From contig QRDG01000397.1 of assembly GCA_012064385.1 (NCBI GenBank), positions 254,964 through 318,963 of the forward strand: DNA of 64,000 bases. Reading direction: 5' to 3'. The notes beneath the pieces were generated by a model that was not told where the DNA came from, ran no database searches, and saw nothing but the letters and a program-made list of their open reading frames with translations. The translations under genes were made by a program, and so were the position numbers. Of the stretch, positions 43,747 through 57,337 are shown in pieces (within the stretch, counting starts at the first letter, position 1; each line of letters starts with the position of its first letter). The DNA is from Puccinellia tenuiflora (taxonomy: Eukaryota > Streptophyta > Magnoliopsida > Poales > Poaceae).

Positions 43747-46700
43747 TGTAACAGCCCCAGTTTGGTACCCTAAAATATGGGCCAAATTTTCACTTTTGCT
43801 TTTCCTTTCTTTGCATCATGGCATCCATAAATAATTTGCTTCACATGAAATAACACTTTGGCTTTAATTATTAATTCAAGGTTGATGAATGTTATTGAAC
43901 CAACACAATCCAAATTGAAATTCATATTTGTCTAGGAAGTTCTAACAACTTCAAATAGGTTGATTGCAAAAATTAATGCAATTGCAAAATTCGAATAATT
44001 AAATAAATACCTAACTTGTCTGTGAGCACTTCCAAATAGTTTACACATAAAATGTTTCTCAAATGGGCTACAAATTTTATGACAGCTTCTTGAAGTAATA
44101 AACTTGCTTTAAAAAAATTCCCAAAATTTTGGAAAGAGTTTAAGTAGCCCAATTAAATGTTTTAAATAAAGGGCAGAGATGAAACTAAAACAAGTTTGTT
44201 CTACAAACTTGCTTCAAATGAACTCAAAATTTTACCAGAGCTTCCTTGTGCCAAATGATAATTTTCCACAAAATTTCATCACATTTGGTTTGGCTTAAGT
44301 GCTTCAAATAAATAAGAGAAGCTGCTGTTTAAAAGAAAAGAAAGGGAAAAACTGAAGCGAGGGGTTTTTGGCAAATTGCCATCGACACGGTGGCGACCGA
44401 GGGCACTGGCGCCATGCCGCGCCACGCCGCCCTCGTCCTCCCCGCACCCCACGGCCAGCCCCCCCCCCTCCTCCTCGTGGTTAAGATGACCAATGCCGGG
44501 CCCTGCTCTCTCCCTCTCATTTCCCTCTCCTCTGCTCCCACGCTCCCTCTCTTCCCGATTTTCTTCCACGGGGCCGGAGCCTCGCCGCTGTGACCAAGAT
44601 CATTGTCGCCGATTGGGAGCGTCCCGGGAAAATCCACACGCACCAGCAGCTCCGCCGCGTCATCCTCTCCTTCCCCGTCAGAGGAATCGAGCAGGGGCGC
44701 CCCCGTTCGTGAGATCGACGTCACCTTCCTCCTCTACGACCGCCGCGCTCCGAGCAAGCTCGCCACCGTCTCCGGCCTTCTCCATCACCGACGTGCACCT
44801 CCACGCGACGAGGGTGAGCTCGCCGTCCTCCGGGACATCCTCGCCCTTCCCCTCTCCCCCTAGGTCTAGCTCGTGCCGACGAGGCCGCCGTCGGTCTCCG
44901 CCGTAGCTCACCGCTAGGGGCGTCCCCGGCGACCATATGGTCCGCGGCGCCGCTCGTAGCCGCCCCGTCGTCCCGCGCACCGAATGCACACGGTAGATCA
45001 TCCTAGGAATCCACCTCGTGGACGTGTGCGTGCTCGCCATTGCCGGCAGTCACCGCGGCACCGTGCCGGTCGTGGCACTCGCCGGGGTCAACCCGACCCG
45101 TGGGCCGCCGCGCCTATGTGGCCGCCTACGTGGCTTGGGCCCCGCCCGTCAGCCTCTGTGAAAAACGTTTCGGGAAGAAATTCCGGAAATTAATAAAAGG
45201 GGCAGAATTAGATCCAAACTTTAAAATTCAATATCTTTTGAACCACCATTCGGAAAAATGCAAATAATATGTCAAAATGCTCAGGAAGGAAATGTCTGTC
45301 TGTGAATGCCCTTGGTAGAATTATTGGGCCAAAATAAATTGCCCTTATTTAATAAATACAAAAATTGCAGATTTAAATCCCAACTTTGAAAATCCATAAT
45401 TCTTTGAATATGGCTTCAAAAATTGCAAACAATATCTCAAAATGACCAGGGAAGTAATATCTACCTGTTAGTTATGTTTACATGCCAAAATGAATTTTCT
45501 AATTTGCTGGTAAATTGAAATAACTAAAATGGCATATTTAAATCAATATTTAGAAAATTCATAAATTGATAAATACTAGTCCAACAATTGCAAATGATGT
45601 ATCAAAGTGATCAGCAATTCAAATGCTATCTAGCTACGCTAAGTGCACAGCAAGCAACCAATTTTCCCTTTGATGCTATTTTCGATTTGGTTAAAATGAA
45701 TTAAATTGCATAACCGTCTAAATCATCATTTATTCGTCGGTACTCAGAAAATTACAAATAAAGTACCAAAATGATCGGAAGGACAAACTCAACCCATTCA
45801 TGTCATGATCATGCATATTTGAGCAACTTCTAAATAATGTGATCAGTTATGAACAATTAGACATTAAGATAAATATGGGGTTGTTTCCAAATAATTGCAC
45901 GAATTATTTGGCCCTCCATTTAATGTTGCTATTTAAATTATATAATGATATCCTTGCATGAAATTGACATGTCATCATGTGATTGAGCATTGCACTTGTC
46001 CGCGTGTGATTTATTTGCTCTTTGTGTTATTTTTGGGTATCGATAGATTTCGGAGTTGAGGTCACCCCGACCTATCCCGACGAGCAGTACTACGCGCCCG
46101 GGCAGCAAGGCAAGAGATAACCTAACCTTCTTGGCATCTAGCATCCTATGATTTTATCAACTTATTTTATCCACCATAATATTGCATGCGGTTCAAATGT
46201 CTCTTTTGATCAAAATATAGAGAATCCTATGATTGCATGTTTTTCCTCGAGCCAATCACATGTATCCCTACCTACGAACCCTAGTGTTGATGTGTTGGCC
46301 GGATACAGAATATAATTGTTGGTTATATGCTTAGCCATGCTTAGAAATGCTTAGTTGAAATACTAGTTATGTCCGTTATTGAATACCATACTTATTGATG
46401 TTGATGGAATGATTCGGGCATGGTGGATAATTGTGATGCTTAATTAAAATGCTAAGACGGTTCGGGTGAGTTGCCATCGGGGATGGTGTTTTGCCTCACT
46501 CTAGCCCCTAGGTGCGAGTTCTTTACCTCTTGAACCAAGACTGAGCGTGCTTCCGGAGGTGGGGACATATGGAATCCCCTTTGACCGAATAAGTTGTGAG
46601 GGGCTTGTCAAGGGTCCTCTAGTTTGCTATTCCATTTGCGCGTGAGTGTGTGGGTGGAAAAGAAACGAGGATGGTGGGGTTTAGGATGTGGCCGCGGGGC

Positions 46701-47667
46701 AGGGCACTGGGAGCGCTGAACCTGTCCTTCCGCACACTGATGGTCCTTGAGTAAGCCTCATGCAATGTAAAGGTCTAACCGCGCCCACTCGCCGGCCTTC
46801 CCCGGAAGAGGGTCAATCAGGTGAGCCGGACGGTACCGATGGGTAAATTAGTACACCCCTGCAGGGTTTAATCTTTTCGAAAAGCCGTGTCCGCGGTTAT
46901 GGACAACTTGGGAATAGACGATAAGACCATAGAGAAACTTAACCTAATTGATATGGCAGCTAAAGGTTGCATAATCAACGTGTGATAAAGGTCCATTTCC
47001 TCGAGGGTGATTCGAGGGAGTGCCTTTGGTGGAGATGAGAGATGGTTATGGCTACAAGTAGGTTCGATGAGAACCGAATGTGAAACGTTTACTATCTTAT
47101 CCCCTTTTCGAAAACGTTCTGAGTAGACGAATGCCATGTGTCAGTTACGTCTCGGTTTATGAAAATTAGCTTTATGCAAAAGAAATACATATATAGCTTT
47201 AGAGCCTCCGTCAGCATTGGGCCTATATCGCCCTACTAAACTTGCGAGTACGTCGTACTCAGTCTCTCTTTGCTGCCTCTATGATTTTATATTTCAGAGG
47301 AGGACGACCCCGAACAGCTAGGTGGGTTCTTCGTTGACGTCGACTACTAGTCTGGGGTTCCCAGGTGGCAGCTTGGGACCGTGGAACAAGCTGGCTTGGG
47401 TGATGTTTATTGTAGGCCTCTTAGGCCATATATTTGCTTCTTGTTGTTAGACAACACTACCCGCTTCCGCTTGATGAATTGTTGGATATGTGATCCTTTT
47501 GATGTGTAATATTTGTATTCTTCTCTTATATGAGTTGCTATATGTTTTGTGTCGTAGAGTCATGCGATGTGCCAGTTGTTCCACAAGTCTTGATCTCTCT
47601 ACTATACAGGATAGCTATGTCCGTTGCACAAAGCTTCACTGTATAGTTTTGGGGTCGGGGCGTTACA
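43747..47667 (+). repeat. 5' LTR of element H
   Basis: 3921 bp from TGTAACAGCCCCAG to GGGGCGTTACA. It has an AT-rich start, a GC-rich block (44340-45170), a long AT-rich block and a final GC-moderate part. No credible coding frame; the Pro/Ser/Arg-rich frames in 44400-45100 are compositional. Relative to the 3' LTR it lacks 18 bases near 45160. Confidence 0.92.
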
Positions 47668-48065
47668 AGTTGGTATCAGAGCAGGACTGCCTGTAGGAAA
47701 TCCTTTCTATTGATCGATGTCGAGTCTAGTTGAAAACTATTTTTAACCTAAAAATGAGTTGTGAAAACCTACTTAGGATTCTTTTTACTCCTCATCCAAC
47801 TCGCTCTACTCTGATTCTTATCTCTATTTGTTTTAAGCTCGGAGTCAAAGTTTTAGGTTCTCGGGGTTTGGGTTCTTACTGTCCAGCTTGAGTCTCGAGT
47901 CCGTTGTATCCGGTTGCTATCGCCGCGATGACGTGATGTCACCGTGGTTGCCTCAATCTGTTTCTGTGTTATTGTCATCTTCAATATCTATCTCTGTAAG
48001 GTCTCTAGTTATTTATCCTTACTGTCGAAGATGTTTCTAACTATGTCCTTGTTCGAAATCTTCAG
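47668..48065 (+). promoter_or_regulatory. PBS and leader of element H
   Basis: TGGTATCAGAGCA (47671-47683) is complementary to the 3' end of initiator Met tRNA and lies three bases after the LTR. The remaining leader to the gag ATG is non-coding. Confidence 0.85.
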
Positions 48066-51000
48066 AATGGCTCCTACACGTCGTGAGGAACAATCCTGAT
48101 GCACCGCCGCCACCCTCAATGGCGGAGGTTTTGATGGCCATCGAGCAGAACCGCCTTCGCAACAAGCAATTGCTCGAGCAGCTGGTGCAGCAAGGAGCCA
48201 GGAGGAACACGGACTGCACCACACTCACCGATTTCTTGCGGTCCCAACCGCCCACATTTTCTGAAGCTAAGGAGCCGCTTGATGCGGATGATTGGCTTCG
48301 GGCTTTAGAGCGCAAGTTTGCCGCTCTTCATGTTCCGGTGGCGGAACATGTCAACTTCTCCACCTACCTGCTGGATGGAGCCGCCGGCTCCTGGTGGGAG
48401 AGCCACGTGGCAATGGTTGCCGCGGGCCATGTTTTCACTTGGGAGGAATTCCGCGCTGCTTTCCGTGCGGCGTACATCCCCAAGCCCATCCTGGAGCTCA
48501 AGAGGAGGGAGTTCCTGGACTTGACCCAGGGACGCATGGACGTCCAGTCCTATGGACGGGAGTTCAACCACCTCTCCCGTTACGCCCCTCGGGACGTGAC
48601 GAATGATGAGGACAAGCAATACCTCTTCCGCAAGGGACTCGCACCTCGTCTCCGATACGAGCTCCTACCCTTCAAGTTCACTTCCTACCAGGAGCTCTAC
48701 AACCAGGCTCTCACCATGGAGCAGGGTAGGAAGGAGCTGGAGGCTTCCAAGAGGCCAGCTTCCACCGACAACCAGAGCTCCTCTTCTTCTGAGGGCAAGA
48801 AGCGCCGGGTGTTTGTGCCTTTCAGCGCTGTGCCTAAGGCACCTTCCGCGCCGAAGACCACCGGGTACTTGCCACCTCCGCCCCGCCCAGCTACTTCAAC
48901 CTTGGGTGCGGCTGGAGGCGGGTTTCGACCTCGACTGCCTGCACCACCGGGGATCACTTGCTTCGCTTGTGGCCAGCCGGGGCACTACTCCAGGGAGTGT
49001 CCCCAGAAGGCACCGGCTACCGCCGCACCAGCACCAGCACCCTCTACCCCAGCAGCTAAGGCTACGAGTGTTAGTCGTGGACGACTGAACCACGTCTCGG
49101 CTGAAGGAGTTGAAGAGGACCCCAGTGTTCTCGTAGGTACGCTTCGAATCAATGAATACCCAGCCTCAGTTTTATTTTATTCTGGAGCATCGCATTCATT
49201 CATATCCATATCCTTTGCACACAACCACCAAATTCCATTGGAGAATATGGAATCCCCGCTAGTGGTTAAGACACCAGGGTCTCGTTGGCAAACCAAGTGG
49301 GTTACCTCTGAGGTTCAGATTTCCATAGGTTCAATACCTTTTCCGTTCCAGTTGATAGCCCTGAAGTCAGAGGGTCTGGATGTTATTCTGGGCATGGACT
49401 GGTTAGTCAAGTATCAGGCCAACCTGGACTGTGCTGCCAAGACTGTCACAGTGATCCACCCAAGCTATGGGGAAGTGCGTTATTGGTCCCCTTCATCCGC
49501 AGCTCCATCCGCTGCCATTCCCGTCTCTCCGGAGATCAGTCTTTACTTCATGGAAGGTATCACCACGCCTGAACTGCATGAGGTGAATGTGGTGTGTGAT
49601 TTCCCGGATGTTTTTCCTGAAGAATTGCCTGGCATGCCACCTGATCGAAGTGTGGAGTTTGTCATTGACTTGGTTCCGGGAACCGCCCCAATTTCCAAAC
49701 GGCCCTACCGTATGCCAACTGAAGAGCTAACTGAATTAAAGAACCAACTAGATGAGCTACTAGAAAAGGAATTTATCCGGCCGAGTAGCTCACCTTGGGG
49801 CTGCCCGGTCGTCTTTGTCAAGAAGAGGGATACAACTGTTCCTCGACTGGTTGTTGACTACCGCCCTTTGAATGCGGTGACCATCAAGAACAAGTACCCC
49901 ATTCCTCGAATAACTGACTTGTTCGATCAGCTAGCTGGTGCCACGGTATTCTCCAAGATGGATCTGAGGTCAGGCTACCATCAGATTAAAATCCGCAAGG
50001 AGGATATTCCAAAGACGGCTTTCACTACCCGCTATGGGTTATATGAGTACACCGTCATGTCCTTCGGCCTCACAAATCCTCCGGCCACATTCATGAGGCT
50101 GATGAACTCTGTCTTCCACGAGTACCTCGACAAGTTTGTCATTATTTACATCGATGACATCCTTGTCTATTCCAACACCGAAGAAGAACATGCTGAGCAT
50201 CTTCGGCTAGTCTTGACCAAGCTCCGTGATCACCGCCTCTATGCCAAGTTCTCCAAGTGTGAGTTTTGGCTAAATGAGCTCATTTTCCTCGGACATGTGG
50301 TGTCAGCTGCTGGAGTAGCGGTGATACCAGACAAGATACAGGCCATCCTGGATTGGCCAACTCCCAAGTCCGCCAAAGACATCCGAAGCTTCCTTGGATT
50401 GGCGGGTTACTACCGCCGATTCATCGAGGGCTTTTCCAAAATAGCCAAGGCTTTGACTGACCTCCTCAAGAAAAACAAACAATTCGTGTGGTCAGACAAG
50501 GCTGAAGAAAGTTTCCAAACTCTCAAGGTCAAGCTCACCACCACTCCGGTGCTTGTCCTTCCCGACACAAACAAAGACTTTGTCGTCTATTGTGATGCAT
50601 CACTCCAAGGCTTGGGCTGTGTTTTGATGCAAGAAGGCCATGTTGTAGCTTATGCTTCCCGTCAACTCAAGCCACATGAGCAAAATTATCCAACCCATGA
50701 TCTAGAGCTTGCCGCCATGGTTCATGCTCTGAAACAATGGAGGCCCTACCTATTGGGAAACCGTTGCGAGATCTACTCCGACCATCAAAGTCTGAAGTAT
50801 CTCTTCACCCAGCCGGATCTGAACTTGAGACAAAGGAGATGGCTGGAATTGATTAAAGACTATGATGTGACCCTCAACTACCAGCCCGACAAGGCAAATG
50901 TCGTGGCGGATGCTCTGAGTCGTAAAGCCTATTGCAATACAGTGATGGTGGAAAAATCCCAACCTGCTCTTCATGAGGAGTTTGCTAGGTTGAATCTGGA

Positions 51001-52479
51001 AATTGTTCCTTCCGGTTTTCTAGCTAACCTCGAGATCAAATCCACTCTTGAGGATGAAATCAAGGCCGCCCAGCAAAATGATGCTGGCATCCTCAAGATT
51101 AAGGAGAATGTCGCAAGTGGAAAGGCCAAGTGTTTCTCTATTGATGACTCCGGTGTTGTTTATTTCGAAGGCCGCCTTGTGGTGCCCAAGAGCGGAAATA
51201 CCAAAGGGTTAATTCTCCAAGAGGCACATGAATCTCCCATATCCATCCATCCCGGTAGCACCAAAATGTACCAAGACCTCCGTCCCAAATTCTGGTGGAC
51301 CCGCATGAAGCGGGAGATTGCCAAATATGTTGCCGAATGCGATGTCTGTCGCCGGGTGAAAGCTGAACATCAAAGGCCAGCTGGTACCCTTCGCCCCATA
51401 GCCGTTCCCGAGTGGAAATGGGATGAAGTTGGTATGGATTTCATCACCGGTTTTCCAAGGTCACAAAAGGGCAACAATGCTATTTGGGTCATCATCGACC
51501 GTTTGTCAAAGGTTGCCCATTTTCTTCCGGTCCGCGATGATATTCGAGCAAGCCAACTTGCCGACTTGTATATGCCCCGGATTGTGCCTTTGCACGGGGT
51601 TCCTTTGCGGATCATCTCGACCGTGGAAGCTTATTTGTGTCCAAGTTTTGGCAAAGTTTCCAAACGGCTCTTGGAACCCGTCTCAACTTCAGCACCGCCT
51701 ATCATCCTCAAACCGACGGTCAAACCGAAAGAGTAAATCAAGTCCTTGAGGATATGCTTCGGGCTTGTGTTATCTCTTTCGGCAAGGGTTGGGAAAAGTA
51801 CCTCCCTCTCGCCGAGTTCTCCTACAACAATAGCTATCAAGCCAGTTTGCAAATGGCTCCCTTTGAGGTTCTTTACGGGAGAAAATGTCGGACTCCTCTA
51901 AATTGGTCTGAAACCGGAGAGAGGCCACTCTTCGGTCCTGATGTGATCAATGAAGCGGAGGAGAAAGTCCGTATCATTCGGGATAACCTCAAGGCTGCCC
52001 AATCCCGACAGAAAAGCTATTATGACAAGCACCATCAAGAGGTCCACTATGAAATTGGTGACAAGGCCTATCTTCGAGTCTCTCCTCTCCGGGGCGTTCG
52101 TCGCTTCGGAATCAAGGGCAAACTAGCACCTCGCTATGTTGGCCCTTTCACCATTCTAGCCAAGCGAGGAGACCTCTCCTATCAACTTGAGTTGCCCTCC
52201 AACTTTCCGGATGTACATGATGTGTTCCATGTCTCCCAACTCCGTCGTTGCTTCAAAGATCCTATTCGTGGGGTTGATCATGAAGTGTTGGACCTTCAGG
52301 AGGATCTGACTTACCGTGAGCATCCTATCCGCATCCTGGATGAAGCGGAAAGGAAGACCCGCAATAAGACCATCAAGTTCCTCAAAATCCAATGGTCTAA
52401 CCATTCCGAAGAAGAAGCTACTTGGGAGCGAGAATCTAGTCTTCGACAGGAATATCCCACCTTTTTCACTCAAGCCTAG
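48066..52479 (+). pseudogene. Element H gag-pol polyprotein with chromodomain, frameshifted
   Basis: An ATG at 48066 runs into a stop after ten codons; the long frame is open from 48083 (numbering below) with ATG at 48119. Domains: gag capsid, residues about 70-220; zinc knuckle C293-x2-C-x4-H-x4-C306; protease loop whose catalytic Asp is Tyr366 (Y-S-G-A-S); RT with YIDD at 689-692; RNase H with Asp838; integrase zinc finger (CDVCRRVK) and first catalytic Asp1119 (VGMDFITGF). A one-base loss near 51619 falls at the second catalytic Asp and shifts the frame. Integrase continues from 51637 (TAYHPQTDGQTERVNQ). A chromodomain-like tail (about 52310-52470) contains IKFLKIQWSNHSEEEATWE. Integration targeting to heterochromatin is the known role of such tails. 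The copy is inactive. Confidence 0.9.
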
Positions 52480-52501
52480 AATCTCGGGACGAGATTCCTG
52501 T

Positions 52502-52515
52502 AAGGGGGGTAGAAT
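52502..52515 (+). promoter_or_regulatory. Polypurine tract of element H
   Basis: AAGGGGGGTAGAAT directly before the 3' LTR start TGTAACAGCC. Confidence 0.8.
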
Positions 52516-55500
52516 TGTAACAGCCCCAGTTTGGTACCCTAAAATATGGGCCAAATTTTCACTTTTGCTTTTCCTTTCTTTGCATCATGGCATCCATAAA
52601 TAATTTGCTTCACATGAAATAACACTTTGGCTTTAATTATTAATTCAAGGTTGATGAATGTTATTGAACCAACACAATCCAAATTGAAATTCATATTTGT
52701 CCAGGAAGTTCTAACAACTTCAAATAGGTTGATTGCAAAAATTAATGCAATTGCAAAATTCGAATAATTAAATAAATACCTAACTTGTCTGTGAGCACTT
52801 CCAAATAGTTTACACATAAAATGTTTCTCAAATGGGCTACAAATTTTATGACAGCTTCTTGAAGTAATAAACTTGCTTTAAAAAATTTCCCAAAATTTTG
52901 GAAAGAGTTTAAGTAGCCCAATTAAATGTTTTAAATAAAGGGCAGAGATGAAACTAAAACAAGTTTGTTCTACAAACTTGCTTCAAATGAACTCAAAATT
53001 TTACCAGAGCTTCCTTGTGCCAAATGATAATTTTCCACAAAATTTCATCACATTTGGTTTGGCTTAAGTGCTTCAAATAAATAAGAGAAGCTGCTGTTTA
53101 AAAGAAAAGAAAGGGAAAAACTGAAGCGAGGGGGTTTTTGGCAAATTGCCATCGACACGGTGGCGACCGAGGGCACTGGCGCCATGCCGCGCCGCGCCGC
53201 CCTCGTCCTCCCCGCACCCCACGGCCAGGCCCCCCCCTCTCCTCCTCGTGGTTAAGACGACCAATGCCGGGCCCTGCTCTCTCCCTCTCATTTCCCTCTC
53301 CTCTGCTCCCACGCTCCCTCTCTTCCCGATTTTCTTCCACGGGGCCGGAGCCTCGCCGCTGTGACCAAGATCATTGTCGCCGATTGGGAGCGTCCCGGGA
53401 AAATCCACACGCACCAGCAGCTCCGCCGCGTCATCCTCTCCTTCCCCGTCAGAGGAATCGAGCAGGGGCGCCCCCGTTCGTGAGATCGACGTCACCTTCC
53501 TCCTCTATGGCCGCCGCGCTCCGAGCAAGCTCGCCACCGTCTCCGGCCTTCTCCATCACCGACGTGCACCTCCACGCGACGAGGGTGAGCTCGCCGTCCT
53601 CCGGGACATCCTCGCCCTTCCCCTCTCCCCCTAGGTCTAGCTCGTGCCGACGAGGCCGCCGTCGGTCTCCGCCGTAGCTCACCGCTAGGGGCGTCCCCGG
53701 CGACCATATGGTCCGCGGCGCCGCTCGTAGCCGCCCCGTCGTCCCGCGCACCGAATGCACACGGTAGATCGTCCTAGCAATCCACCTCGTGGACGTGTGC
53801 GTGCTCGCCATTACCGGCGCTCACCGCGGCACCGTGCCGGTCGTGGCACTCGCCGGGGTCAACCCGACCCGTGGGCCGCCACGCCTATGTGGCCGCCTAC
53901 GTGGCTCGGGCCCCGCCCGTCAGCCTCTGTGGCTGGCCACATCTCGGTGAAAAACATTTCAGGAAGAAATTCCGGAAATTAATAAAAGGGGCAAAATTAG
54001 ATCCAAACTTTAAAATTCAATATCTTTTGAACCACCATTCGGAAAAATGCAAATAATATGTCAAAATGCTCAGGAAGGAAATGTCTGTCTGTGAATGCCC
54101 TTGGTAGAATTATTGACCAAAATAAATTGCCCTTATTTAAAAAATGCAAAAATGGCAGATTTAAATCCCAACTTTGAAAATCCATAATTCTTTGAATATG
54201 GCTTCAAAAATTGCAAACAATATCTCAAAATGACCAGGGAAGTAATATCTACCTGTTAGTTATGTTTACATGCCAAAATGAATTTTCTAATTTGCTGGTA
54301 AATTGAAATAACTAAAATGGCATATTTAAATCAATATTTAGAAAATTCATAAATTGATAAATACTAGTCCAACAATTGCAAATGATGTATCAAAGTGATC
54401 AGCAATTCAAATGCTATCTAGCTACGCTAAGTGCACAGCAAGCAACCAATTTTCCCTTTGATGTTATTTTCGATTTGGTTAAAATGAATTAAATTGCATA
54501 ACCGTCTAAATCATCATTTATTCGTCGGTACTCAGAAAATTACAAATAAAGTACCAAAATGATCGGAAGGACAAACTCAACCCATTCATGTCATGATCAT
54601 GCATATTTGAGCAACTTCTAAATAATGTGATCAGTTATGAACAATTAGACATTAAGATAAATATGGGGTTGTTTCCAAATAATTGCACGAATTATTTGGC
54701 CCTCCATTTAATGTTGCTATTTAAATTATATAATGATATCCTTGCATGAAATTGACATGTCATCATGTGATTGAGCATTGCACTTGTCCGCGTGTGATTT
54801 ATTTGCTCTTTGTGTTATTTTTGGGTATCGATAGATTCCGGAGTTGAGGTCACCCCGACCTATCCCGACGAGCAGTACTACGCGCCCGGGCAGCAAGGCA
54901 AGAGATAACCTAACCTTCTTGGCATTTAGCATCCTATGATTTAATCAACTTATTTTATCCACCATAATATTGCATGCGATTCAAATGTCTCTTTTGATCA
55001 AAATATAGAGAATCCTATGATTGCATGTTTTCCCCGAGCCAATCACATGTATCCCTACCTATGAACCCTAGTGTTGATGTGTTGGCCGGATGCAGAATAT
55101 AATTGTTGGTTATATGCTTAGCCATGCTTAGAAATGCTTAGTTGAAATACTAGTTATGTCCGTTATTGAATACCATACTTATTGATGTTGATGGAATGAT
55201 TCGGGCATGGTGGATAATTGTGATGCTTAATTAAAATGCTAAGACGGTTCGGGTGAGTTGCCATCGGGGATGGTGTTTTGCCTCACTCTAGCCCCTAGGT
55301 GCGAGTTCTTTACCTCTTGAACCAAGACTGAGCGTGCTTCCGGAGGTGGGGACATATGGAATCCCCTTTGACCGAATAAGTTGTGAGGGGCTTGTCAAGG
55401 GTCCTCTAGTTTGCTATTCCATTTGCGCGTGAGTGTGTGGGTGGAAAAGAAACGAGGATGGTGGGGTTTAGGATGTGGCCGCGGGGCAGGGCACTGGGAG

Positions 55501-55830
55501 TGCTGAACCTGTCCTTCTGCACACTGATGGTCCTTGAGTAAGCCTCATGCAATGTAAAGGTCTAACCGCGCCCACTCGCTGGCCTTCCCCGGAAGAGGGT
55601 CAATCAGGTGAGCCGGACGGTACCGATGGGTAAATTAGTACACCCCTGCAGGGTTTAATCTTTTCGAAAAGTCATGTCCGCGGTTATGGACAACTTGGGT
55701 ATAGACGATAAGACCATAGAGAAACTTAACCTAATTGATATGGCAGCCAAAGGTTGCATAATCAACGTGTGATAAAGGTCCATTTCCTCGAGGGTGATTC
55801 GAGGGAGTGCCTTTGGTGGAGATGAGAGAT
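52516..55830 (+). repeat. 3' LTR of element H, 3' end missing
   Basis: Matches the 5' LTR from its first base to the counterpart of about 47050, then stops at GAGAT where J starts. It carries 18 bases (about 53930-53948) absent from the 5' LTR. Confidence 0.9.
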
Positions 55831-57336
55831 TGTAACATCCCAAGTTTTTCTAATTTTTGAAAATTCAGAAAGATCAAAAACTTTTTGAAAATTATAATTA
55901 GTTTGTTTTGGAAATCCGAAAATCATGCATGCATGCATCATTCTCTTGCTTGATTGCATTTAATTCTTCCAAAAGATGGAATTCTATTTCCACTTTAAAC
56001 CCTATTTGAGAAAATGTCATATTGGGCCTGTTAGGCTCTATATAATAATTTTGGTTTCTATGATTTTATTTGATAGTGCCAAAGTGCTATGTTTGGAATA
56101 AGCTTTCTAAAAAGAATTTTATCAATTTAATTGGAAAAGATTTGATTTTGACTTTGGAAAATATCACCAATTACTTTTTAAAATGCCAAAGGTATTTGGG
56201 GTAATTTATTTTGGGTAAAAATAACAAAAATGAGTTTATCATGGTTATACCACATGATGCAACTCATATTATTTTTCTGGATTTTATTTGGTTTCAAAAA
56301 GATTTTATAACAGCCTATTTGTTATTTTTGACATAAAGGTGTCCATTATGCAAATATTCCATAATGGATTTTTATTTAAAAATAAAATATTTTGGAAAAG
56401 GTTCCAAAGTATTTAAAAGGATTATTTTGATTTTACAAAATTATTCACATTGGTTTGAATCAATTTAAAATTGTATTTAAAAAGTTAGGTTGAATTCTGT
56501 TATTAGAAAAAAAAAGGTTAAAAAAATAGTAAAAGGGCCACCACGGTCAGGCCGGCCCGAGCCAGCCCAGGAGAGGCCCAGCATCGTCCCAGCACCAGCA
56601 GCCCAGCAGTAGCCCGGTACCCCCTTCGCACGCCCCCTCTCACTGCCACCACGGCCCCACCTGTCAGCACCGACACGTCGTCACCATCCCCAAATCACGC
56701 GCGCGACGAAGGCAAGTTCCGGCCGGCGATCAAGCTCTTCAATTCGGGCCTTTAAGGCCAAGATCGACGCGGCCGAGCTAGCCTACTTAAACCCCGGTGC
56801 CTCCTCCTTCTTTTTCCCCAGAAACCCAAGCTTGAGAGGCACAGGGCTGCCCGAAATCATCCCCGGAGCTCCGCCTCTGCCGTCGGTGAGAAGCTCGTCG
56901 TCCGGTGAACCACGGCCATCCCGTGCTCTCTCGCTTTTCCCTTTCTTCCTATTTCTCCTTTTCACATATTTTTGACAAGGTCCGGAACCTTCTTGTTCCC
57001 CAGATCGACGCCGCCGTCCACGACAACCTTCGGCCGCCCGCGGGAGCAACTCCGGCGAGCCATTCCCGACGCACCGGAGCACGTCGTCATCGACCACTTC
57101 GCCATCGGCTCCGCCTCGTCTTCCTCCACCCCGCGGTATAAAAACCCCCCTCTCCCTCCCTCTCCCGTCGTCGGAACGGCCGTGTCTGCGCCGTCGCCGC
57201 CGTCGGCCACCGCAGCACGCCGGAACCCTAGTTTCCGCCGGCGTGGTTTGTTTAAAAAAAAAAAACGAATCGGTATCTTATAATCTCGGCCGTAGATCTA
57301 GATCCAACGGCCCACCGCTTCGATCCAGTCGCGCCA
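55831..57336 (+). repeat. Element J: partial Gypsy-type LTR
   Basis: Starts TGTAACATCCCAAG inside H's 3' LTR; GAGAT (55826-55830) is the candidate target duplication. AT-rich for the first 700 bases, then GC-rich with a TATA box at 57137 and a C/T-rich leader. It ends at the single N without reaching an LTR edge, PBS or coding region. The short frames in it are not convincing proteins. Confidence 0.7.
57137..57143 (+). promoter_or_regulatory. TATA box of LTR J
   Basis: TATAAAA followed by CCCCCCTCTCCCTCCC, at the AT-to-GC transition of the LTR. Confidence 0.6.
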
Positions 57337-57337
57337 N
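57337..57337. other. Single undetermined base at a repeat junction
   Basis: One N exactly where J's LTR sequence stops and Copia G's LTR sequence starts. It may be a low-quality base or mark a join between contigs. Confidence 0.8.

Larger units (their letters stand above)
43747..55830 (+). mobile_element. Element H: Tekay-type Gypsy chromovirus
   Basis: 5' LTR 43747-47667, initiator-Met PBS, gag-pol with a C-terminal chromodomain, PPT, and 3' LTR 52516-55830. The very long LTR (3.9 kb) and the chromodomain match the Tekay/Del clade. It inserted in the leader of Copia G. Its 3' LTR stops at 55830, where LTR J begins, and lacks the counterpart of the last 624 bases of the 5' LTR. The two LTRs differ at few sites in the stretches I compared, so H is a fairly young insertion. 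Confidence 0.9.

Noticed and set aside
44279..45267. Pro/Ser/Arg-rich frames in the H LTR, repeated at 53073-54056
   Set aside because: They occur in both LTR copies, lie in the GC-rich regulatory block, and resemble no protein; compositional artefacts.
47668..48065. Possible chromovirus gag start far upstream of 48066
   Set aside because: No open frame connects the PBS region to gag; the first plausible ATG is 48066, itself broken after ten codons.
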